Shown: piece by piece, positions 47,377-54,568 of the stretch
How positions within the stretch are numbered: the stretch's first letter is position 1
Layout of the letters: each line of letters begins with the position of its first letter
Source: Psychrobium sp. MM17-31
GTDB lineage: Bacteria > Pseudomonadota > Gammaproteobacteria > Enterobacterales > Psychrobiaceae
DNA length: 64,000 bases
NCBI RefSeq assembly: GCF_022347785.1
Contig: NZ_JAKRGA010000004.1
Span: 248,001 to 312,000 of the forward strand
Direction of reading: 5' to 3'
Made by a program: the position numbers and the translations under genes
Notes under the pieces: generated by a model
Told to the model about the DNA's origin: nothing
What the model saw: the letters and a program-made list of their open reading frames with translations, nothing else
The model's database searches: none

Positions 47377-47853
47377 ATGAATTTCTCCATTTTAAATCTC
47401 AATCGCCAATATCAGGTTGCACAGCAAGAGCAGCTTAGAGCAACTGAGCAGTTATCATCACAACCGCAAGTTGCCGAGCCGCAGTTGCGTGTAGCTGATG
47501 ATAAAGTCACCTTATCTCAACAAGTACAGGGTGGACATAAACATAATAGCGTTGAAGCAAACACCTATGACCAATTAGCCCCTCAAGCCCGAGGAATTTC
47601 AAAAGTATCGCAGAGTAGTGATAAGCCAACTTCTCAAGAAACACTTTTTAAAGACGCCATGGCTTCGATTATTGAAGGGCGGTTAGGTGTAGATAAGGAA
47701 AAGATCAAAGAGATCGAAGCTATGATGGAAGAGGTAGCAAAAGATGAAACATTATCGTCTGAAGAAAAAGAGCGCCGTATTGGCGAGTTGCAAGAGTTGT
47801 TAGATAAAGAGTATGAGAAGGCTGCAGAAAAACAAGCACATCAGCCTGTCTAA
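47377..47853 (+). CDS. Hypothetical coiled-coil protein
   Basis: A 158-residue soluble protein that I do not recognise. It starts MNFSILNLNRQYQVAQQEQL, with no signal peptide, passes through a Gln/Ser-rich low-complexity part including VADDKVTLSQQVQ, and ends in an acidic, Lys/Glu-rich helix (about 95-158, GRLGVDKEKIKEIEAMMEE and SSEEKERRIGELQELL). The DDKVTLSQ pattern resembles the SxxLS/VTLS-type segments near the N-terminus of flagellar accessory proteins such as FlxA or YjfB, which is only a resemblance. AGGG precedes the ATG. It lies just before the CpxR-type promoter. Confidence 0.6.
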   Translation: MNFSILNLNRQYQVAQQEQLRATEQLSSQPQVAEPQLRVADDKVTLSQQVQGGHKHNSVEANTYDQLAPQARGISKVSQSSDKPTSQETLFKDAMASIIEGRLGVDKEKIKEIEAMMEEVAKDETLSSEEKERRIGELQELLDKEYEKAAEKQAHQPV

Positions 47854-47863
47854 TCAGCTTAGC

Positions 47864-47906
47864 TTTACATTTCTTTACTACGGCGGAAATTTAGGCGAGA
47901 TACAAT
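47864..47906 (+). promoter_or_regulatory. CpxR-type box and -10 of the cpxP-cpxRA operon
   Basis: On the minus strand 47864-47878 reads GTAAA-GAAAT-GTAAA, exactly the CpxR consensus GTAAA-N5-GTAAA. A -10-like TACAAT stands at 47901-47906, placing a start near 47913 and the box centre at about -42, a position typical of activators that replace the -35. cpxP follows at 47940 with a short leader. Confidence 0.75.
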
Positions 47907-47939
47907 TCTCTTTGAAATTATTTAGAGAGAAAATTTAAT

Positions 47940-48341
47940 ATGAAAAAATTCATTGTATTAGTAGCGTTATTTTTCGCTTGTTGGACACATGTGTACGCTG
48001 GTGAGAATGCCGATTTCCAGCAGCGATTTGAAAAGGTAAAAGAGCGTTTACAATTAACACCGCAGCAGGTCGATATTATTACTCCGATACTCATTGAGAG
48101 CGCCGACCGCACTAAAAAGGTGCTAGCCAAATACGATATCAATCTCGATGAAGCCAATAAAGACAATCGTGCTAAGCTTGGTTTTAGTCAGTTGCGTAAG
48201 TTAGCAAAAGACATGACTGCTGAGCGTGAAGTTACAAGTAAAGCGTTAGCTAAGCATTTAACGGCACAGCAAATGGAAACGTTTCAGTCATTGCAAGAAG
48301 AGCGCAAGAAAGAAATGCGCAGCCGAATCTTAAACCGATAG
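47940..48341 (+). CDS. cpxP: Spy/CpxP-family periplasmic protein
   Basis: A 133-residue protein with a signal peptide (cleavage at VYA-GEN, residue 20). The mature helical protein carries two LTxxQ motifs, LTPQQ at 39-43 and LTAQQ at 107-111, the mark of the Spy/CpxP family of cradle-shaped chaperones. In E. coli CpxP binds CpxA and dampens the Cpx response. It is somewhat shorter than E. coli CpxP. It lies 18 bases upstream of the regulator gene and is the first gene downstream of the CpxR box, so it is the likely operon head rather than divergent as in E. coli. Confidence 0.82.
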   Translation: MKKFIVLVALFFACWTHVYAGENADFQQRFEKVKERLQLTPQQVDIITPILIESADRTKKVLAKYDINLDEANKDNRAKLGFSQLRKLAKDMTAEREVTSKALAKHLTAQQMETFQSLQEERKKEMRSRILNR

Positions 48342-48359
48342 TTTGAGGGAGATAGAACG

Positions 48360-49070
48360 ATGACTGCCGATAACATCAAGATCCTGATGGTGGACGACGA
48401 TATTGAGCTAGGAAAACTCGTCAAAGAATATCTAATCAATGACGGTGGATTTGATGTTAATTTCTGCTTCGATAGTTTACTTGGTGTAGAACTAGCAACC
48501 ACCCAAGATTTCGACGTTATTATCTTGGATGTCGGTATGCCAAAGCTCAATGGCTTTGATGCCCTTAAACAAATTCGTCTCCAAAAACTGACTCCTGTTT
48601 TAATGCTTACCGCACGAGGAGATCACATCGATCGCGTGATTGGCTTGGAGATTGGCGCCGATGACTATTTGCCTAAACCTTGTAATTTAAGAGAGCTTAG
48701 CGCGCGAATAAAAGCACTTCATCGGCGCTCTTCAATCAGTAATACCTCAAGTGAATCAACTAAAAGTAGTGGTTTGTGTGTTGGCGATTTATGTCTCATG
48801 TCTAGCTCGCAAACCGTCACTATTAATGATGAGTTAATTGGCTTAACAGGTGCTGAGTTTTTGGTATTGGAAATCTTGATTCAGCAAGCAGGGCAGGTGG
48901 TTGAAAAAAATGATATTGCGCAACACGCCTTAGATCGGCCGATAACTTTCTTTGATCGCAGTGTTGATGTGCACGTTGGCAATCTGCGCAAGAAACTAGG
49001 TCCTTTGGCCTCAGGACAACAACGTATTAAAACCGTGCGTGGCCGTGGTTATCTCTATGTGAGTGACTAA
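48360..49070 (+). CDS. cpxR: OmpR-family response regulator (CpxR-like)
   Basis: A 236-residue transcription factor. The receiver domain (6-125) has the acidic pair VDDD, phospho-acceptor Asp57 in IILDVGMP, and the conserved Lys in DDYLPKPCNLREL. The C-terminal winged-helix domain (about 140-234) contains LTGAEFLVLEILIQQAGQVV, the trans-activation loop and SVDVHVGNLRKKLG with the recognition helix, ending RGRGYLYV. It overlaps cpxA by 1 base and follows cpxP. The adjacency and the exact CpxR box upstream support assigning it to the Cpx system. Confidence 0.88.
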   Translation: MTADNIKILMVDDDIELGKLVKEYLINDGGFDVNFCFDSLLGVELATTQDFDVIILDVGMPKLNGFDALKQIRLQKLTPVLMLTARGDHIDRVIGLEIGADDYLPKPCNLRELSARIKALHRRSSISNTSSESTKSSGLCVGDLCLMSSSQTVTINDELIGLTGAEFLVLEILIQQAGQVVEKNDIAQHALDRPITFFDRSVDVHVGNLRKKLGPLASGQQRIKTVRGRGYLYVSD

Positions 49071-50416
49071 TGAAACAATTCTTTTTACGCATTTTCTTTT
49101 CTATTTGGATTATTTTGCCTATTACTGCCGTCACAACGGTACTTACTGGTAAGTTATTCCAGCACACAGGATGGTTTGCACCGCCCACAGACTTTGAGTC
49201 AGCGCTTGTTGAAAAAGTCGTTAATGATATTGAAAGCATGTCTGATTTACCGGTGCAGATAACGGTAGATAGGCTGTTGGCTAGGCATGTGCTCGACATG
49301 GAGCAAATGATGCAGATTTATGTGTTATTGCCTTCTGGACAAGATGTGTTGCAGCGTGAGTTACCGAGGTTTATTTTGTCTCATTTAAATAATAACCAAG
49401 TTGCTAGTTCTGCATTAGACGATTTTAGAATGGTTGGTATTTCTCGAACATCACAAGGATTCACAGTTATTGGTCACAAGGCGCCATATCCGCTGGTGAG
49501 AATGATTTTTCAACCTAAAATTCGCATCGTGTTGTGGAGTGTCATGATACTGGTTAGTGCATTGGTGACTTGGCGATTGGCCCGTTATATTGTGGCGCCG
49601 TTGCGTGTATTGCGCCAAGCTAGTGTACAAGTGGCTGAGGGAAATCTCGATATTAGAATTGCTAATACTGTAGAGAACCGGCGTGACGACATAGCGCTTT
49701 TGGCGCAAGATTTTGATGCGATGACCGAAAAAATTGAGCTATTGATATCATCACAGCAGCGGTTAATGCGCGATGTCTCTCATGAATTGAGATCGCCCCT
49801 TGCTCGCTTACAAGCAATGATCTCTATTGCAAGTCAACAGTCGGATAAGCACGCGGTAGATTTAGTTAGAATAGAGCAAGAGCTTGAAAAATTAGATGCA
49901 TTAATTGGCGACATTCTGTCTTTTTCACGTATAGATACAACGCAAAAACTCAATGTGCAACGCACCGATTTGCGAGAACTTATCGATGTTATTTGTGAGG
50001 GCGCAGAAATTGAAGCTGCCTGTGAGATAGAAAGAATTGATGTATCAGGCCCCGAGAGATTACTACTCGATGTGGATCCTAAACTTATCGGTAGTGCGAT
50101 TGAGAATATTGTTCGCAATGCGCTGAAATTTTCTCCAGCGGATCAAAGAATATCACTCTCGATCACTCATAGCCGCAATACGATAGAGATATCTATTGTC
50201 GATAAAGGTCCTGGTGTTCCGATTGAGAGTTTAGAGCATTTGTTTACCCCATTTTATCAAGTGACTAGCTCAAATCGAGGCAGTGGTGTTGGTTTGTCTA
50301 TTGCTCGAAGAGCCGTCGAGTTGCATGGTGGAAATATATCTGCTGTTAATCACACGCCCCATGGTTTAATGGTGGTGATTTCTTTGCCACACAAAGGTGC
50401 CGCATTAGAGATTTAG
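49070..50416 (+). CDS. cpxA: Sensor histidine kinase (CpxA-like)
   Basis: A 448-residue inner-membrane kinase. Order: TM1 (about 7-28), periplasmic sensor (about 29-145), TM2 (about 150-170), HAMP (about 170-225), HisKA with His238 in RDVSHELRSPLARLQ, and HATPase with IENIVRNALKF (N box), VDKGPGVPIE and GSGVGLSIARRAVELHGG. The start ATG shares a base with the stop of the regulator gene. In the Cpx model it senses envelope damage. The periplasmic domain is not obviously similar to E. coli CpxA in sequence, so the signal may differ. Confidence 0.88.
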   Translation: MKQFFLRIFFSIWIILPITAVTTVLTGKLFQHTGWFAPPTDFESALVEKVVNDIESMSDLPVQITVDRLLARHVLDMEQMMQIYVLLPSGQDVLQRELPRFILSHLNNNQVASSALDDFRMVGISRTSQGFTVIGHKAPYPLVRMIFQPKIRIVLWSVMILVSALVTWRLARYIVAPLRVLRQASVQVAEGNLDIRIANTVENRRDDIALLAQDFDAMTEKIELLISSQQRLMRDVSHELRSPLARLQAMISIASQQSDKHAVDLVRIEQELEKLDALIGDILSFSRIDTTQKLNVQRTDLRELIDVICEGAEIEAACEIERIDVSGPERLLLDVDPKLIGSAIENIVRNALKFSPADQRISLSITHSRNTIEISIVDKGPGVPIESLEHLFTPFYQVTSSNRGSGVGLSIARRAVELHGGNISAVNHTPHGLMVVISLPHKGAALEI

Positions 50417-50435
50417 TTTGTGAATACCACTGAAC

Positions 50436-50488
50436 TTTACATTTCTTATCATTGATAATGATCTTGTTTACAGTCCAGTTTTTATAAT
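50436..50488 (+). promoter_or_regulatory. Second CpxR-like half site and TATAAT box
   Basis: The 13 bases CTTTACATTTCTT recur here (50435-50447) as in the cpxP promoter (47863-47875). The first TTTAC is exact; the second half TTATC matches 3 of 5 positions of TTTAC. A perfect -10 TATAAT (50483-50488) lies downstream, before a sterol desaturase gene. A TTATCA-T-TGATAA palindrome (50446-50458) overlaps the box and is an alternative operator. Confidence 0.4.
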
Positions 50489-50532
50489 GCCCCTATTCGC
50501 AATTTGGCGATTAAACAAGAGCGTGGGGGCCT

Positions 50533-51354
50533 ATGGACTATTCAAATTTTTTATTCTTACTGTTGCTACTAGTGTGTACTTTACTGGAAGCAGCGTGGAT
50601 TACATTAGTACAAAGAAAATCTTATCCATGGACCGATAGCGTGAGCAATTTTGGCGTTGGCATTTTAAAGCGCGTGATTGATTTGTTGACGTACGGCGTA
50701 GCGGCAGCGGTTTTGTTTTGGGTTTATCAGTTTCGATTAGCCACAATAGAAATTAATAGCTTGGGTATCGCCGTTGTATTTTTCGTGTTATTTGAATTTG
50801 CTTATTATTGGCATCATCGCTGGGCGCATGAGGTTCGCTGGATGTGGGCAACGCATAGCGTTCATCATTCGGCAGCGACAATGAATCTATCGGTGTCGGC
50901 GCGCTTAGGCGCAACGGGGCTGATTTCTGGCAGTATTTTGGTTTTCGCACCACTCGCTTTAATTGGCTTTCACCCGCTGATGATTGCATTTACATTGGCG
51001 GCGAGTTTGTTTTATCAAGTGTTCTTGCATACTGAATTAATTAAAACGCTTGGTCCGTTAGAGTGGGTGCTAAATACGCCATCGCATCATCGAGTGCACC
51101 ACGCTTCTAATCGTCAATACATCAATAAAAATTACGGTGGTGTGTTAATTATATTTGACCGAATGTTTGGCACTTTTGCCAAAGAAGAGGAGGCGGTAAA
51201 GTATGGTTTAACTATTCCGTGTGAGAGTAAAAACCCAATTAAAATTGCTTTGTTTGAATGGGGCAGAATCTTAAGAGATTGCCGCAAAGCGACATCACTA
51301 TTTCAAATGTTTGGTTATATGTTTTTTGGCCCAGGATGGAAACCTAAGCAGTAA
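50533..51354 (+). CDS. Sterol desaturase family protein (second copy)
   Basis: A 273-residue di-iron membrane protein. Histidine clusters HHRWAHE, THSVHHSAATMN (around residues 95-125) and SHHRVHHASNRQYIN (around 185-200) are present, followed by NYGGVLIIFDRMFGTF, the family signature, very similar to that of the copy at 6343. Four to five helices surround them. A role in lipid hydroxylation or desaturation at the inner membrane is known for the family; substrate unknown. It follows cpxA by 116 bases and has its own -10 box, so it may be a separate, Cpx-linked unit. Confidence 0.85.
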   Translation: MDYSNFLFLLLLLVCTLLEAAWITLVQRKSYPWTDSVSNFGVGILKRVIDLLTYGVAAAVLFWVYQFRLATIEINSLGIAVVFFVLFEFAYYWHHRWAHEVRWMWATHSVHHSAATMNLSVSARLGATGLISGSILVFAPLALIGFHPLMIAFTLAASLFYQVFLHTELIKTLGPLEWVLNTPSHHRVHHASNRQYINKNYGGVLIIFDRMFGTFAKEEEAVKYGLTIPCESKNPIKIALFEWGRILRDCRKATSLFQMFGYMFFGPGWKPKQ

Positions 51355-51375
51355 TGCGAATAAAGGTGTTAGGGT

Positions 51376-51403
51376 CGTGAAGGCACAGGCGGGTGCCTTC
51401 ACG
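51376..51403. terminator. Hairpin between convergent genes
   Basis: CGTGAAGGCAC (51376-51386) and GTGCCTTCACG (51393-51403) form a perfect 11-bp stem with loop AGGCGG. It separates the sterol desaturase (plus) and DUF465 (minus) genes. It lacks a long U-run on either strand. Confidence 0.6.
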
Positions 51404-51418
51404 ATAATTTGTAGGCTA

Positions 51419-51658
51419 TTACGCCTTTCTAAGCATGGTGAAAAGCTCGTCTTTTAAGTGCAGGCGACGTAGCTTTAAGTTTTCCAAATGCTCGTCAGAT
51501 GAAACCTCTACAGCGTCTTCAATGCGGCGCACATCGCGATCTAAATGATGGTATTCATCGAACAATTTACTAAAGTGACGATTATTCATTTTTAGCTCGC
51601 GGATCTGGTCGTGAAACTCTGGGAATTCGTTGTGTAAGTGATGGTTTTCAATAGTCAT
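51419..51658 (-). CDS. ydcH: DUF465 family protein (YdcH-like)
   Basis: A 79-residue helical hairpin protein of the YdcH/DUF465 type: HEFPEFHDQIRELKMNNRHFSKLFDEYHHLDRDVRRIED, then LENLKLRRLHLKDELFTML. These small proteins are of unknown function. AGGAAGGA precedes the ATG. An FNR-type palindrome lies 62 bases upstream of the start (see 51720-51733). The gene is monocistronic. Confidence 0.85.
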   Translation of the reverse strand: MTIENHHLHNEFPEFHDQIRELKMNNRHFSKLFDEYHHLDRDVRRIEDAVEVSSDEHLENLKLRRLHLKDELFTMLRKA

Positions 51659-51719
51659 TTTGACGTCCTTCCTGATTAATTTCTATAACTTCAAATTACG
51701 CCGATTGGGCAAAATTTAG

Positions 51720-51733
51720 TTGATCTAAATCAG
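51720..51733. promoter_or_regulatory. FNR/EtrA-like site
   Basis: TTGAT-CTAA-ATCAG matches the FNR consensus TTGAT-N4-ATCAA at 9 of 10 specified positions. It lies in the divergent gap between ydcH (62 bases away) and rraA (108 bases away). A TTATAG -10 candidate for ydcH (51683-51688) would put the site near -50, slightly off the usual -41.5. Confidence 0.5.
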
Positions 51734-51841
51734 ATTGTTAACTGCTTTTTCAAATAAAAAATAATGAGTATTTAGGCTCGTGATATGCCTTGTAAATTTC
51801 GTTGTTTTAAGATGGTTGAGTTAACTGAATAAGGAAAAAGC

Positions 51842-52345
51842 ATGTTGGATTTATTACCAGAGATTTGCGACCAATACCCAGAGCACGTAAAAATCATAAA
51901 ACCAATGTTCCAGTCCTATGGCGCAATAGAAACCTTCTATGGGGAAGTGGTCACCTTGAAGGCTTTTGAAGATAACTCGAAGGTTCGTGAGCTGGCTGCC
52001 AGCGATGGCCGAGGAAAGGTGCTGGTAGTGGACGGTGGCGGCTCGTTAAATCGCGCCATGCTGGGTGATATGCTGGCTGAGAAAGCTGCGAAAAACGGTT
52101 GGCGTGGCATTATCATTAATGGCTGTATTCGCGATGTAAACGCGATTGCACAAATAAAACTTGGGGTGCAGGCATTGGCGGCGCATCCTTTGAAAACCGA
52201 TAAGCGAGGACTAGGGGATATCGGTGTTGCTATTCACATTGGTGGTGTTGATATTGATGCGGGCGATTATATTTATGCCGACAAGAATGGGGTGTTAGTG
52301 ACTAAAACGCCGCTAGATTTAGCGGCGTTAGGGTGGCTGGATTAG
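51842..52345 (+). CDS. rraA: RraA-family regulator of RNase E activity
   Basis: A 167-residue trimeric protein of the RraA family. PEICDQYPEHVKIIKPMFQSYG, FYGEVVTLKAFEDNSKV, VVDGGGSLNRAMLGDMLAEKA, GIIINGCIRDV and GVDIDAGDYIYADKNGV are the typical blocks. In E. coli RraA binds RNase E and inhibits degradosome activity; some family members instead are aldolases, but the full-length match and lack of catalytic partner genes favour RraA. It starts after AAGGAAAAAG. It is convergent with darP, with a 4-base gap. Confidence 0.9.
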   Translation: MLDLLPEICDQYPEHVKIIKPMFQSYGAIETFYGEVVTLKAFEDNSKVRELAASDGRGKVLVVDGGGSLNRAMLGDMLAEKAAKNGWRGIIINGCIRDVNAIAQIKLGVQALAAHPLKTDKRGLGDIGVAIHIGGVDIDAGDYIYADKNGVLVTKTPLDLAALGWLD

Positions 52346-52349
52346 GTAA

Positions 52350-52877
52350 TTACAACGTTTTACATTCTTTTATGTATTTGAAGAGTTCTTTATATCCTTT
52401 AGCCAGTTTTTCTTTTTTCACTTCTTTTGCTGCCTGGCGCACCAATTGACGCAGTTTTTGGCGGTCAGCTTGCGGATGATTTTCTAGAAAATCGTTAATA
52501 GCAACATCACCCATTTTGATCAGGCGATCGCGCTGTTTTTCTAACTTTTTAGATTCAACATCGGCGCGTTTATCGCGTTTATCAAATTGAGTTAGTGACT
52601 CTCTAATCTCGTCGACATCGCTGTTGCGCAGCATTTTAGCAACGAATTGCATTTGACGACGAAAGCCTTCCTTTTTGTTGCGAATGCGGTTTGCTAGTTC
52701 GACGGCAGCACGTAGTTCGTCATTCATTGGGATCATTGCACGCTGACTATCTGCTAAATCCATAATGGTGCGACCTAGGGCGTGTAGATCATCGGCTTGG
52801 CGTTTTAGCTCGCTGCGGCTCACCCAATCGTCTTGTTCATCGTTTAAATCGATGGGGGCTTTTTTCGCTTTGCTCAT
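52350..52877 (-). CDS. darP: Ribosome biogenesis factor DarP (YjgA)
   Basis: A 175-residue helical protein that acts in late 50S ribosomal subunit assembly. VSRSELKRQADDLHALGRTIMDLADSQ and the Lys-rich C-terminal block LRQLVRQAAKEVKKEKLAKGYKELFKYIKE are the family's conserved segments. It diverges from pmbA with a gap of about 120 bases, the same neighbourhood as yjgA-pmbA in E. coli. Confidence 0.92.
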   Translation of the reverse strand: MSKAKKAPIDLNDEQDDWVSRSELKRQADDLHALGRTIMDLADSQRAMIPMNDELRAAVELANRIRNKKEGFRRQMQFVAKMLRNSDVDEIRESLTQFDKRDKRADVESKKLEKQRDRLIKMGDVAINDFLENHPQADRQKLRQLVRQAAKEVKKEKLAKGYKELFKYIKECKTL

Positions 52878-52996
52878 GTGTGTTCTCGAAATAATAAAGT
52901 CAATTGCGCGTATTGTATCATTAATTTCAGATCCAGTATCCAGCGAGAACGTGAAGCGTGCTAAGATGTCGCAAAATTATTTGAAGGAAGAACTCT

Positions 52997-54340
52997 GTGG
53001 CAGCTAACGACGATATTTTTGATGAATTAGCGCGAGTAAAAGAATCGGTGGCTAAAGCCTTAGATTCAGCGAAAAAACACGGTGCAACCAGTGCTGAAGT
53101 ATCGATGAGTAAGCAAACAGGCTTGAGTGTATCGACTCGTTCGCGTGAAGTTGAAACTATTGAATTTAACCACGATGGTGCCTTGGGCATCAGCGTTTAT
53201 TGCGGTCACCGCAAAGGCAGTAGTTCAACCTCAGATCTAAGCGAAAGCGCGATTGAAAGTGCAGTTTCTGCAGCGATTTCTATTGCTAAACACACTTCTG
53301 AAGATCCCTATAATGGCTTGGCTGATGCCGAACTTATGGCGACAGATATTCCGGATTTAGATTTGTATCATCCGGGTTCACTAGATCCACAGTACGCGAT
53401 TGATCTAGCGCTTGAAACTGAAGCCGCTGCTTTGGATTTCAGCGATAAAATTACGTACTGTGATGGCGCTTCTTACAGCTCACATCAAGGTCTACGCGTA
53501 TACGGTAACAGCCATGGTTTAATCGCTGGTTATCCAAGTACCCGCCACAGTTTGTCTTGTGTCACTATTGCCGAGCAAGACGGGGAAATGGAGCGCGATT
53601 ACGAATATAGCGTGTCTCGTTATCCTGATCGCATTGATGCCGCAAGCTACATTGGCGAGCAAGCATCAAAAAATACCCTTGCCCGCTTAGGCGCCAAAAA
53701 ACTTGATACCATGACGGTACCAGTGGTGATCAGTTCACAACTTTCTGCGGGTTTTATTGGTCATCTAGTGTCGGCAATTGGTGGCGGTAGTCTGTATCGC
53801 AAAGCCAGTTTCTTACTCGATCGCAAGGGTGAGCAGATTTTCCCTGATTGGTTATCGATTGAAGAAAAGCCCCATTTGAAAGGCTATTTAGCCTCAACGC
53901 CTTTTGATCATGAAGGATTGGCGACGAAAGATCTGACTGTGATTGATAACGGTATTTTGGCCTCGTATCTGATCACGAGTTACGCGGGACGCAAACTTAA
54001 TATGGCGCCGACAGGACATGCTGGTGGTACCCATACTTGGTTTGTAAATCACACCGTTGAAACTCAGAGCGAGCTGTTAAAACAAATGGGCACTGGATTA
54101 TTAGTGACCGATTTGATGGGCTCATCTGTCAATATTATTACCGGAGACTATTCGCGTGGTGCGGCAGGTTTTTGGGTGGAAAATGGGATTATTCAATACC
54201 CTGTTCACGAGATCACTATTGCAGGCAACCTCAATGATTTATATCGCAATATTGTTGCGATTAGTAATGACCCTGATACCCGCAAGAGTACGCTGTGTGG
54301 CTCTATTTTATTAGAAGAGATGAAAGTAGCAGGGAATTAA
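52997..54340 (+). CDS. pmbA: Metalloprotease PmbA (TldE)
   Basis: A 447-residue TldE/PmbA subunit, which with TldD forms a heterodimeric protease acting on modified or unfolded peptides such as microcins and CcdA. Blocks: VSTRSREVETIEFNHDGALGISVY, GSSSTSDLSESAIESAV, YCDGASYSSHQGL, FDHEGLATKDLTVIDNGILASYL, AGGTHTWF and the C-terminal NIITGDYSRGAAGFWVENG. TldE itself lacks the metal-binding HExxxH of TldD, as here. GTG start preceded by GAAGGAAG. A strong terminator follows. Confidence 0.94.
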   Translation: MAANDDIFDELARVKESVAKALDSAKKHGATSAEVSMSKQTGLSVSTRSREVETIEFNHDGALGISVYCGHRKGSSSTSDLSESAIESAVSAAISIAKHTSEDPYNGLADAELMATDIPDLDLYHPGSLDPQYAIDLALETEAAALDFSDKITYCDGASYSSHQGLRVYGNSHGLIAGYPSTRHSLSCVTIAEQDGEMERDYEYSVSRYPDRIDAASYIGEQASKNTLARLGAKKLDTMTVPVVISSQLSAGFIGHLVSAIGGGSLYRKASFLLDRKGEQIFPDWLSIEEKPHLKGYLASTPFDHEGLATKDLTVIDNGILASYLITSYAGRKLNMAPTGHAGGTHTWFVNHTVETQSELLKQMGTGLLVTDLMGSSVNIITGDYSRGAAGFWVENGIIQYPVHEITIAGNLNDLYRNIVAISNDPDTRKSTLCGSILLEEMKVAGN

Positions 54341-54380
54341 TTCAATTGTCATCTAAATTTCATATACCTGTCATATGGAA

Positions 54381-54408
54381 GGACGCCGCAAATTTTTGCG
54401 GCGTTTTT
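54381..54408 (+). terminator. pmbA intrinsic terminator
   Basis: ACGCCGCAAA (54381-54390) and TTTGCGGCGT (54393-54402) form a perfect 10-bp stem with a two-base loop and a T7 run. Confidence 0.9.
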
Positions 54409-54568
54409 TTATTCAGCTGAAAATATCCAACTTAAATGGTTACGACGTTAGTCTACTTAAATTTCAATTACTTGGCTGTTTTTTATTCTTTTTAATACGA
54501 AAGTGCTAGCAAAAGTTGATATTTAATCCAATAATTAGAGTTATTTGACGTTTGAAACTGGCGAAGAA

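Noticed and set aside
50446-50458. Fur box before the second sterol desaturase
   Set aside because: TTATCATTGATAA is palindromic but in the opposite half-site order, and aligns with the Fur consensus at only about 10 of 14 positions; the CpxR-like reading is preferred.
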